DNA from: Fragilaria crotonensis
Lineage: Eukaryota > Bacillariophyta > Fragilariophyceae > Fragilariales > Fragilariaceae
DNA length: 27,755 nt
Reading direction: 5' to 3'
NCBI GenBank assembly: GCA_022925895.1
Contig: JAKSYS010000750.1
Location: 1 to 27,755 of the forward strand
Part shown: in pieces, positions 7,421 through 16,235 of the stretch
Layout of the letters: every line of letters starts with the position of its first letter
Numbering within the stretch: the stretch's first letter is position 1
The notes under the pieces: model-generated
Told to the model about the DNA's origin: nothing
Seen by the model: the letters and a program-made list of their open reading frames with translations, nothing else
Database searches by the model: none
Translations under genes and position numbers: made by a program

Positions 7421-9838
7421 ATGTCATCGAACAATGGCAGTGTTGGCGCATCACCTGAGTTGAACATGAGGGAGATGGGTCAACTTTGTTTGAACGATGC
7501 TCCAGCGAAATATCCGTCCGATGAAACATCGAATTCAAATTTCATGCTCATTGAGCATTCCAATGCACCTCAGAACGATTTTGCTCCTAGAAGTAGTGCG
7601 CCGTCGGAGACACAGACACCATTTTCGGATGAGCTGTATTCACAGCACCCGGTGCCTGTGCCAGATTTTTACGCCGACGAGTCAGAGCCTCGTGATGATG
7701 AACCAGAACAATCAAATAACCCAATCGAACGCTCCGAACGGTGCAACATCTGGCGTTTCTCCAGAGCTCCAAGAGAAGGAACGCACGTATCTTGGTCCAG
7801 AAAACGATGCCCCACAAGATGGAGCATCCTATTTGGAACCAGTCTCATCGCATGGCTCACAGAATGGTATGCGACCAGATGCCATACCTTCGCAGGGACG
7901 ACCACCACTGAACAACGACAACAAACACCAGTTCGTCCCTGAACTGAAATTCCAGAATGGCAATGCTGATTATCAGCAACAACTAAGCAATGGGTATGCT
8001 CAGCATCAGCATCCTGACCATGTTGCTCTGCAACTAAGAATATTTCAACAGCAGCAGCAGCAGCAACAACAGCAAGGGGACGTTGGAGGGCAGCGCTCGC
8101 CTCAAACAACCACCAGCACCAGCAGCAACAACAATAGAAACGCTCAACAGAGAACATCATCAGCAACACCAGCGACCGAGCTCCCGACTCGGCAGGTTCG
8201 TTTTGACCCCAACACACACACACCGACACCGTCTGCTAGCAGTCATACACGGAAACAACAACAACAACAACAACCTCGAATGTCCCGTCGTACACAACAA
8301 CCTCCAAATGGTGCACAAATGATGAACTACTCTCAACCACGACACCAACAAAATCCACAGCCCCAGCCGCCGCGGAAAAGACAATCGGTGTATGATGTTC
8401 TCATCATTGGAGGCGGTGTTGTAGGACTCGCAGTCCTACGAGCTGCAACCTTGCAGGGATATCGGTGCGTACTCGTAGAAGCGGAAGCCGATTTGCTCCG
8501 AGGAGCGAGTTCGGCCAACAGTGGGATAATCTGTACTGGAGTCGATGCGGCAATCGGAACACTAGAGAGAGCGCTTATTCGAGACTCTATTTCTCAAATT
8601 CGACCCTTTCTCAAGACTCATCGAATACCATATCGTGATTGTGGATCCTTGGTTTGTCAGTGGGATTGGGATAATGTGGGTCGAGATAAAAGGTATAATT
8701 GCCCTCTCGCCAAAGTACTGGCAGAATCTCATGATGCAGGCGATTTGGACGCAAGGAAGCTCAATGCAAACGAGTTAGGGAATTTGGAGCCTAATATCTC
8801 ACCATTGTGCGTTGGAGCAGTGCACATTCCTGGTGAGATAGTAGTTGATTCATGGCTGTATTCGATCGCCTTGGCAGCCCACGCGCGAGAGAATGGGGCT
8901 CAAATCCACACCAATTTTGAATATGATGCGGAAAATTCTTGGTTTGACGAAGGCGAACGCGTGTGGAATGTGCGTCGAAAGACGGACAAGGATCACTTGA
9001 CGCCTGCGCATCCCCCGGAATTGCTTCGTGCCACGGCAGTTGTTAATGCCACTGGCATTGTTGCCGATCTGGTGCAGGCCGCAACGACTGGTGTCAACCC
9101 CCCGCATTGGCGAGCAGCTCCGCGACGAGGACAGTATCGAGTCTTTTTGGCTGACAATTACACTCACATTACTCGCCCGATACAACCAGTGCCGACACAA
9201 CGAACAAAAGGAATATTCTTGTATTCAAGCTTGTACGATCACATTGTGGTTGGACCCACCGCACAAGATCAAGAATCTAGATTTGATAGACGTATTGATC
9301 CTGCAGTTGCGGACGATCTTACTGGCTTTGCCCTTCGCATCATTCCTGATCTTGATCCGAATGTACAGCATGTTGGCGAATACGTCGGTATTCGCCCTGC
9401 TACGGATTATCGAGATTATCAGATATGTATGACACCTCAGAGAAATTGGATTGTTGCAGCGGGAATTCGATCGACTGGACTGACTGCTAGTTTGGGCATT
9501 GGAAGGCACATAACGACCCTTCTGCAATCCATTCTTCCATTTCCCACGCCCCCTCGATCGATCCGAACATCGCCCCTCCCTTCCATGCAAGAATTAGTGA
9601 AACACTACAATTCGAATAGTGAGGGCAATGTACTGATTCACGGATACTTGTGTAAGTTGTACTATCTCGAATAGTGATGCTCCTGAATTTTTTGGTTTTA
9701 CTTTATAAGTTTGCGACATCATCATCTTCTCACACTTACACGACCTTCTTTTTTCGCAAATCAGATCGTGTGACACACCCTCTCACCCAAATGGGATTCG
9801 AAATGAGAACTGGTATAGCATCAGTAGCTCGAAGATGA
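7421..9838 (+). CDS. FAD-dependent oxidoreductase (DAO/GlpA-like) with Q-rich N-terminal extension
   Basis: The core has the dinucleotide-binding fold DVLIIGGGVVGLAVLRA (from 8394). It continues with LLRGASSANSGIICTGVDA (the GAS.ANSGI segment of GlpA/2-hydroxyglutarate-oxidase-like DAO proteins), ELGNLEPNIS, NATGIVAD, and near the end GIRSTGLTASLGIG, a family C-terminal FAD-contact motif. The substrate cannot be told; oxidation of a 2-hydroxy acid or glycerol-3-phosphate type substrate is the family expectation. A GTAAGT donor at 9652 and a polypyrimidine-preceded AG at 9764 define a 113-nt intron; splicing gives the ending YRVTHPLTQMG and a stop at 9836-9838. Without splicing the frame stops at 9674. 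About 300 low-complexity residues (two Gln runs) precede the core. The ATG at 7421 is preferred because its frame reads like protein to about 7700, whereas the start of the 7497 frame does not. Joining the two frames needs a small intron (candidate 7692-7764, 73 nt) or base-call errors. Confidence 0.78.
7692..7764 (+). other. Candidate intron in the oxidoreductase N-terminal region
   Basis: Starts GTGATG, ends TTTCTCCAG, 73 nt. Removing it joins the 7421 frame to the frame of the catalytic core. The donor is weak and the region also reads as plausible low-complexity protein, so a sequence error is the alternative. Confidence 0.3.
8046..8075 (+). repeat. CAG/CAA tract encoding ten glutamines
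   Basis: Ten consecutive CAG/CAA codons in the N-terminal extension. A second tract of six Gln codons (CAA repeats) lies near 8254-8271. The mixed codons suggest a tolerated polyglutamine stretch rather than a pure microsatellite. Confidence 0.8.
9652..9764 (+). other. Terminal intron of the oxidoreductase gene
   Basis: GTAAGT donor; acceptor CAAATCAG after a T/C-rich run. The intron is 113 nt. Splicing replaces an unlikely tail by a family-like C-terminus, THPLTQMG. Confidence 0.8.
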
Positions 9839-9939
9839 TTAGAGGTATCCTATTGTTCATCATGACATCACTCCTTCCATGAAAAGATGTGTCTCCCTTG
9901 CAACGCGTAATGGATTTAATCTCAGAAAAGTTAACAATA

Positions 9940-12116
9940 CTACTTGGCAGGAGTACCCTTCTTGTCCACATCCTTATTGGATTCACGCAATCTGAGATGC
10001 ACCTTCAGCTCATTCTTGTCAAATTCTTCTTCGTCCCCATCGTCATAGTCAATCTGCCAAAGCCCTTCCTTGGGTCGTAACTGCTGACCGTACCAAAGAA
10101 AATTTGGCCCTCAAAGTACTTGGCGACCCGACGATTGATAACTCGTGACGGATCAATGGATAAGTCTGCATCAGGATCCTGATCCTTGGTTTTCTTTGAT
10201 TTCGGGGTTGTGGGGGTCGGTGCCTCTTTCGATTTTCGTTTGTTCGACGTTGCCGCGGGAGTAGTTGGCTTCACTGGTTTGGCAGCAGGAGTGGTTGGCT
10301 TCACTGCTTGGGCGACAGGAGTGGTCGGCTTCACTGGTTTGGCAGCCACAGGAGGAGTTGGCGTCTTCTTTGGCTTTGGTGCGGAAGCAGCAATCGCGGC
10401 TGAGGCGTATCGATGAGAATTGGCATGTTCTTGTACTTTGCGGTTGCTAAGTTCCAAATCCCTCGCCGCGTCATGGGCAAGCACTTTCTTTACGGCAATC
10501 TTCTTGGCAATGTCATCATTAGGGGTTTTTAAGTGCTTCTCGCCCACTTGCGAGTACAACGTCAAGGCGGCTGTGTACGACCATTAGCTAGGTAAACGGA
10601 CAGCACACCACCGAGCACCAAATGATACAACAAGCACTTACCATGAATCTGGACTACGTCCATCTCCTCTGCGTCAGCGTCATCATACAGCACTAGATAC
10701 TGTCTCGACGTGCTGTTCTTGATCCGAATAGTCGCAGCGATTGTTCCTCTGTATACTCGATCACCATCGTCGTCCGACAGTTTGAATTCCTTTGCCACTC
10801 GACAACCCAGGAGCTTCTTGTCATGCTCGTGGAACACGGTCGTCTTGAACTGCCCAGCCTTCATAATTAACGCCGCAGCAACTCCGTGGGAAAAAAGCTG
10901 CTTGTTAACGACAATCTCATAGGGAATGATGTCGGGGCGGCTCTCAAGAAGATTATTGTCATTCACCTTGAGCAAGCTTTCAAGAATCCTCGCATCTCCG
11001 CCGGTAAGGATAATTTTGGGAATTGTATTATTGGGTTGGCCTTGTGGCCGCGTAACATCGGTACTAGTAGAAACTCCGTTTTCATCGTTGCTTCCCGTGA
11101 CTTCTTCGTTCGATCCTTTAGCATAAACGTCATCAAAATATCTTTTGACCACTTCACGAAGATAAAAGCCAATTTCCTTCAAGAAACTCGCAACCACAGC
11201 ATCCTGTGTGTTTCGCAAGAAGAAGCCTAATGGTTCATTCTTATCAATCATACTCTGCGCGGCTTTCAACATTTGTTCTGGATCCTGCACGCTGACCATC
11301 CCCGGTGCCTTTTCCGAGTGGTTGGCCAGTGTTCGAAACTTGGCAAGGAGTCCTGCCGTGATGCCTCCGCCGACAATGTGTCCGTTCCGATCGCAGGCAG
11401 TATACGTCAAGGACGTTCCACCATCAATGACCAAGGCTGGAAATCCCCATGCCTTTCCCGCGGCACGCATACATGCCAATCGGTCCATGCCCATGGTCTC
11501 GTACCGGCCTTCCGCTTCGGTAAAGAAATCGTCAGGTTGCAGCACGAAGAGACGACATGGAATGTCGGAAAAGAGCCAAGCGACACCTTCGGCGTGAGCC
11601 GAATTGGTGGAAATCAAGTAGACAGTCAAGAGCGATGCGGAACGGCTTAGACTCTTTTCAAGTGCCAGTTGTTTAGTCCCGTCATTCATGTTCTCGGAGC
11701 CAAAAACAACGCTCCTGGCGAGCTCAGGCATGTAACGGCAAAGTGCAGCTGCGGGTAATTCATGTCCATTTGCATTTGCGTTGGTATTTATTGTGTATGG
11801 TTCCGTTCTGGGAGAGTGGGAGAGAAAGGTACGGGTCAGATGAAGAAGTACAGTATGAAACACCTTGAAAAACAAAGTTGCGCCCAATATCATTTGCCTT
11901 CGTAGCCGTCCGTATCAATCCTACGACTTACGACCAGGCTAGAGTTGGCACGAAACTCCTCCCTGCACCATCATGGAGCGCCCACTTGAGTGTGGAGTTG
12001 CCGCACACGACACTAAAAATCTTCTCTTCGAGAGGATGAGGAAGAGCGTCTGGCCATATTGTATTTGCCAATTTCACGACCTTCCTCGATGCTCTCTCCG
12101 TCTCAACAACTACCAT
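9940..12116 (-). CDS. Type III pantothenate kinase-like domain fused to two Tudor-like modules
   Basis: Three exons: 12116-11932, 11807-10642 and 10570-9940. The kinase part has CGNSTLKWALHDG, MGMDRLACMRAAG (GxDR), VIDGGTSLTYTACD (DxGT), GGGITAGLLAKFR and IILTGGDARIL, the ordered motifs of CoaX/Baf kinases, which phosphorylate pantothenate in the first step of CoA synthesis. The usual Asp of the first motif (DxGN) is Val here, so activity is uncertain. The C-terminal half has a module with RVAKEF, VYRGTIAA and YLVLYDDADAEEMD. After a basic K/P/T-rich linker comes RRVAKYFEGQIFFGTVSSYD and, one frame over, LWQIDYDDGDEEEF. Both follow the Tudor-like V.K.F.G..F.G.V...Y.V.Y.DGD.E pattern. The frame change falls at CCC 10072-10074; one extra base would restore it and move the stop from 10005 to 9940. 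Both introns preserve phase, which supports one gene. Confidence 0.75.
10258..10347 (-). repeat. Three 30-bp tandem repeats (PVKPTTP linker)
   Basis: GGCTTCAC recurs at a 30-bp period (copies beginning near 10261, 10291 and 10321), encoding a 10-residue unit around VKPTTPxA. The linker continues into KRKSKEAPTPTTPKSKKTK, which looks like a nuclear localisation signal or histone H1-like tail. Confidence 0.8.
10571..10641 (-). other. Intron 2 of the kinase-Tudor gene
   Basis: 71 nt, GTAAGT donor at 10641 and ACACAG acceptor at 10571. Splicing joins the first Tudor-like module (VVQIH) in phase to AALTLYSQVGEKHL. Without splicing exon 2 runs on to a stop at 10562. Confidence 0.75.
11808..11931 (-). 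other. Intron 1 of the kinase-Tudor gene
   Basis: 124 nt, GTAAGT donor at 11931, acceptor CTCTCCCAG after a long T/C-rich run. Splicing joins the phosphate-binding motif exon (ending TLAW) in phase to TEPYTINTNANANG. Without it exon 1 hits a stop at once. Confidence 0.85.
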
Positions 12117-12596
12117 GGCCAACAAATTTGGGGTTTATGGCGTAACGAAGGGATTTTTGACCCTGTATCTTTGAGGTGGAGCCACTCGCGGGCTCGCGTG
12201 TTTGGCTTGGTTTCAGCACTGTACGCTGCACACTACTGTATTACGGGTAAACTACTGTACCGTAATGTTTGAACAGTATGATATGCATTCAAGATGCACA
12301 CCATCAACGGAGGATCTTCGAAGGGAAAAAGTGGATACATTCAAAAACAGCAATGACTGGCTTGCTACTGATGTAATATGCTAAGCTCCGTTATCGGTGC
12401 GAATACTCCATCGCATTTTATCATGAGGCTGGATCAAAGTTGAAAAACAATCCATCTGATCCCACTTCTACCGTCGAAGGACTTCAAGGGAATAGCTCAC
12501 CTAATTATCCTTCTTGATTTATTTTGTCGACTCTAAATTGGTACATATACCAATGATAACATGCACGCGCCCAACGTCCAACATGCCTCTGGGGCT
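12117..12596 (-). promoter_or_regulatory. Upstream region of the kinase-Tudor gene
   Basis: 480 bp with no convincing coding sequence; it separates two minus-strand genes, so it should hold the terminator of the upstream gene and the promoter of the kinase-Tudor gene. ATTACGG (12240-12246) and CCGTAAT (12260-12266) form a 7-bp inverted repeat, with ACTACTGTA occurring twice around it, 124 to 150 bp before the ATG. Confidence 0.35.
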
Positions 12597-13539
12597 CTAA
12601 TCATCCTTGGCATATGCGAGTGTCCTGGCCTTTTTTCTCCGATTTCCTCCCAAAGATCGGAAACCACCTCGCTTAGGTTGTCCTGCAGAAGGCTGGCGAG
12701 CTGCTGGAAGGCTATTGGTTGAGTTGAGCGGATCGGTGACAACACTCGCCTCACTGATTTGGGGTACACAAGTTGTCGTTGCAGTCAATGGTTTCGCACG
12801 CTCGTGACAGTGTCGCAAAAACTCTTCTTCGAATTGATTGACATTGTAATTTAGATCCTCGCGTTCGTTCAGGCGCACTGCTTGAGATCCATATTGCAAA
12901 GAATCATATTGCATGTCGCCTCGTCCAATTCGCATTGACTCTCTAAAGCCACTTCAAAAGTGCGGTTGACGCATCGACATCCTCGTACAAGAGTTGGAAT
13001 CGCATCATTTTATCGTTGAGATTGGGTGACTCGTTCAATGCCGATGCACCAACAACAACTTCTACTGGAAAGTTGAAATCGACATTTGCACCCAATCGAT
13101 GCCAAGCCTTGGCCATACTCTTGGCCAAAACCCACGGCGCCGTCGTTTCCAAATCAACGCCCAAACCATTCCAATGACGTTCAAGCGCATCTTCTCGCAA
13201 ACGGCCCCGTGAATAAGAATTTTGTTGTCTCGGTGTTGCTGCAGTTGTCGTCGTCGTCGTTGTTGCAGTTGTGCATTGGAGAACACCAATAAAAATGACG
13301 AGTCCGTAACAGTTGTCATTATGAGACTTTGCATCATTGTCTGCTTCAATGCGAATATCCACAAATTGCATAGCTCCATTCTTAGGAAGAGGTGTACGCC
13401 AATACTGCGGCCATGTCCACGTTGACGACGACGACGAGTTGGCATCGTTTTGGTATAATCGAGTTGTCCCTATCAACGCCGCTGCAAAGTGCAATCCGAA
13501 TTGGGTGGACCACGATAGTTTGCTTGGAGGTTCCGTCAT
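12597..13539 (-). CDS. Hypothetical protein, two open segments
   Basis: The ATG at 13539 opens 198 codons in one frame to 12943. A second protein-like frame (12935-12597, ending RRKKARTLAYAKDD) follows at once. Joining them needs a small intron or a sequence error. A 46-nt GTACGA...CTTTAG interval (about 12995 to 12950) would join them in phase, although the text inside it (YEDVDASTALLKW) also reads like protein. I do not recognise the family. Visible are N-terminal FGLHFAAALIGTTRLYQ, a Ser run, a Thr run (simple codon repeats near 13240-13275 and 13422-13436), LGVDLETTAPWVLAKSMAKAW, and a charged basic C-terminus (GGFRSLGGNRRKKAR). No membrane segment or signal peptide is evident. The gene is divergent from SCC2, with element B between them. 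Confidence 0.55.
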
Positions 13540-13690
13540 GATGATGGTAGTGGGAGGCTGTAGGCTGTAAGCTTCAAACTTTAAACGTATGGAACCATCG
13601 CAAGTTCCTTCGACGCTGTCGTCGTGGATACGAGAACCGTCATCTCATTGCGGTGTACTGCAGTCCTCCGGCGAACCTCTTGTTTTCTCA

Positions 13691-13696
13691 ATATAT
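13691..13696. repeat. Target-site duplication, left copy, element B
   Basis: AATATA directly precedes the LTR start TGTTAAAT and is repeated exactly at 16230-16235 after the other LTR. Confidence 0.8.
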
Positions 13697-14078
13697 GTTA
13701 AATAATCCTTGATACAGTATAACACTAGCCAGTACGATATTACAACCGTATTGAATTTCCTTTATCTGTATTGTGAGCTTTACTGTTAGTCTCTATTTCT
13801 AGACTCCAATCCCATCAGCTGCAATTGCATTCCCATTCACCACCTTGTGAATCCCATTCACACCAATAATAGACTCTTCAGTCTTCCTTCTGTGTGGAGC
13901 TTCTTTAGTCTTCTTTGCTTTAGCCTTGACCTGGATTACAGTCCAACCATCAACACTGCCGTGATCACCGGAACAGATACTAGATACTGGTGTACTGTCG
14001 TTGTTCGAGTAGTGTCCGGATGACACAGTATTACTCGACACATCTTGAGCAGCACTTGTAGCACAGTACATCTTGACA
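13697..14078 (-). repeat. 3' LTR of element B
   Basis: Direct repeat of 15847-16229; perfect TG...CA ends. It contains the last 90 codons of the protease-containing open frame (stop TAG at 13799-13801), so the element's coding sequence runs into the LTR. Confidence 0.92.
13799..14071 (-). other. LTR-embedded 90-codon open frame (3' LTR copy)
   Basis: From ATG at 14071 to TAG at 13799; the same frame occurs in the 5' LTR at 15950-16222. It encodes a Ser/Asn-rich then Lys-rich peptide (VKAKAKKTKEAPHRRKTEE). I recognise no family. The three differences between the copies are all amino-acid changing. Confidence 0.4.
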
Positions 14079-14974
14079 TCCTCCGTGTTCTGGGGATCAT
14101 ACAAAATGTCCGAAATTCCTTCCGGCATGGTCATTCCTCCCGATATTCCAGTCTTGAGCTTCGTGACCCACCATTTCTCGTGTCCAGTAAAAACAGCAAT
14201 GCAGTCATCGCAGCACGGATCGGTCTTGCATTGAATAAGCCCAAGTGACTTCAGAATTTTAGAAAATGACTCCATCGGTGCGACCAACGGTGCAACACCA
14301 GTAACAGCCATAGTAGCAGGGACATCCTCCGCGATCTCAACAAGTCCAGGCATTTCCAATGTCAACTTGTCATCCGGTAGGTCCTTCAACATGGTTTCTG
14401 GAACTTCGCCACCATTTCCGATAGTGACGTCACGATTCGAATCCGTCAAATCTGTCGTATGTTTGTTGTCGTATGCGACGCCACCAGTAGCGCCGCCATC
14501 ATCAAGTAGCCATTCCTCCGCAAGTCCTAGCGTAACTGCTGATCCGACACAAGCGCTTGGCATGACAATGACTTTATCATTTTTGTCCGTAGTTTCATTG
14601 GTAGCCATGATAGGGGTGTTCATGTCAGTTGCAAGAACGTCCAAGTCACATTTGGATTCCTGTTCTTCAACCAACTCAACCTCAATGGCAACTGGTTCAG
14701 TCTCCGCCGCAGTGTCCTCAATGCGTGCAGTTTTAGTATCGTTCTTAGTACAAGTACCACCGGCCAGGATCAAATGACCAAACAAAGTACATGTTGTCGA
14801 AGAAGCTGTCTCCCACATCCGCACAATAGTCATAGCCCTTGTAGACGGGCATAGTATCCACGCATGACGCTCCGACAAACATTGCCATATCAGCTGTAGG
14901 GTCAGACTTGAAGTTCTTTGCGCTCGCACACTCGTTCGCATAATGCCCTTCCCTTGACAATTATAGCATGTCAC
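13799..14974 (-). pseudogene. Protease and RT remnant of element B
   Basis: The frame opens in the second zinc knuckle (CYNCQGKG, continued as HYANEC one frame over at about 14935). WLLDDGGATGGVAYDNK near 14470-14520 aligns with the copia protease active site W.LDSGA, but with Gly after the catalytic Asp. VTIGNG follows, as in the family. Next, FSKILKSLGLIQCKTDPC and DDCIAVFTGHEKW look like two RT palm segments (upstream helix and the YVDD-containing strand) joined by a deletion. The remaining 90 residues lie in the 3' LTR. No intact RT or integrase can be made, so this is a remnant. Confidence 0.65.
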
Positions 14975-15804
14975 ATTTGACTTATCGACGTCGTCGCAGT
15001 ACTGGCTTCCTCGTGGGACCCTCCGTAGATTCGACCTTGACCTGCACTCATGTGCCTTATGGCCAATCTTGCCGCAATTCCTGCATGTTCCTTAAATGGG
15101 TTACTGGCACTTAGAACAGATTCGAACCCTTTCACTACCATCCTTGACAAGGGTCTTGAATTGGAGTACCACTTCCTTGCGCAACTTCGCAAGAGGCGTG
15201 TTGCTGAGGTCACCGAGGAACTTGACGATGACGCTGTCATAGTCCTTCGACATAGCCGTCATCATGTGACTTTTCATTTGCAGATCGTCCTTCTCATACT
15301 TCAAGCTGATTCTCGCGAGCCTCATGTTCAAGTGGTCAAAGTCATTGAACCAGAGTTCGGATCCTTTGCTGCCATCAAGCAATCGCTGATGCTCTATCCA
15401 GTTCAGGGTAATTCTCTTCCGCGTCAGTGGCACAGTACTTCTCCTGAAGTATGGCCCAAGCCTTAAACGGATCACCTTCCTCTCAATTAGATGTAGGCTG
15501 TACCGGTGCAACTTGCAGCCAAATATGTCAAGCTGTAGCCTTCGCGAGGTACTTGCGGTTCTCCGCAGCTGTCGTTGGACGTGTCGTTGCAGCGGTAGCC
15601 GCGCCACCAGTGACATCCATGGGCACCTCAACCTCGCCGTACTCATACTCTTCCACAGTGTACCCGGTAGCTGCTTTAGTTAGTGCAAGTGAAAACCCCT
15701 CGACCCGGCAAGCGCAAGCGTCTTCCCAGGAGCGGTACTTGGCCATCAAACGCAAACACACGAACAGTAGTACCATACCCGGACTCAGACTGTTCGTCGA
15801 CCAT
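14975..15804 (-). pseudogene. Gag of element B (frame-broken)
   Basis: The ATG at 15804 lies 42 nt downstream of the 5' LTR. The first residues reach VFAFDG and, one frame over, KYRSWEDACACRVEGF, the usual copia gag start (F.G..Y..W). Later come KAWAILQEKYCATDAEE in the third frame, then SELWFNDFDHLNMRLARI and DLQMKSHMMTAMSKDYDSVI (15101-15646), the gag-polypeptide (UBN2-like) core. A Cys/His zinc-knuckle-like run (CGKIGHKAHEC) lies near 15040-15080. Three or more frame changes occur. As most equal one missing base, some may be sequence errors. Confidence 0.7.
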
Positions 15805-15834
15805 GTTGCTTGAGACTTCAAAATATAAACTGAC

Positions 15835-15846
15835 CGTTTATAAACG
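15835..15846. other. 12-bp perfect palindrome at the PBS position of element B
   Basis: CGTTTATAAACG abuts the 5' LTR end (...TTTAACA on the minus strand), exactly where the primer-binding site should start. It does not begin with TGG. Priming may use an internal tRNA segment or self-priming; unproven. Confidence 0.5.
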
Positions 15847-16229
15847 TGTTAAATAATCCTTGATACAGTATAACACTAGCCAGTGCGATATTACAACCGT
15901 ATTGAATTTCCTTTATCTGTATTGTGAGCTTTACTGTTAGTCTCTATTTCTAGACTCCAATCCCATCAGCTGCAATTGCATTCCCATTCACCACCTTGTG
16001 AATCCCATTCACACCAATAATAGACTCTTCAGTCTTCCTTCTGTGTGGAGCTTCTTTAGTCTTCTTTGCTTTAGCCTTGGCCTGGATTACAGTCCAACCA
16101 TCAACACTGCCGTGATCACCGGAACAGATACTAGATACTGGTGTACTGTCGTTGTTCGAGTAGTGTCCGGATGACACAGTATTACTCGACGCATCTTGAG
16201 CAGTACTTGTAGCACAGTACATCTTGACA
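15847..16229 (-). repeat. 5' LTR of element B
   Basis: Direct repeat of 13697-14078 with TG...CA ends; differs at about four bases. Its outer edge is 188 bp upstream of the SCC2 ATG candidate at 16418. Confidence 0.92.
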
Positions 16230-16235
16230 AATATA
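16230..16235. repeat. Target-site duplication, right copy, element B
   Basis: AATATA directly after the LTR end CTTGACA; exact match to 13691-13696. Confidence 0.8.

Larger units (their letters stand above)
13697..16229 (-). mobile_element. Short non-autonomous copia element B (minus strand)
   Basis: 2.5-kb insertion with two near-identical LTRs starting TGTTAA and ending TTGACA (plus strand) and a 6-bp target duplication AATATA. The interior (about 1.77 kb) encodes a copia gag with two zinc-knuckle-like segments, a protease and a short stretch resembling the RT palm. Integrase, most of RT and RNase H are missing. It is therefore an internally deleted, non-autonomous element, similar in plan to TR-GAG elements. 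I count about four substitutions and one possible indel in 382 bp between its LTRs, so the insertion is recent. Confidence 0.9.

Noticed and set aside
7669..8229. 186-codon minus-strand open frame over the oxidoreductase N-terminus
   Set aside because: It is antisense to the Gln/Asn-rich region; its Cys/Val/Leu runs come from reading CAG/CAA repeats backwards.
11809..11893. Start of the kinase gene at 11893 within the open frame
   Set aside because: The first residues there come from intron 1; the GTAAGT/CTCCCAG splice brings in the exon with the phosphate-binding motif instead.
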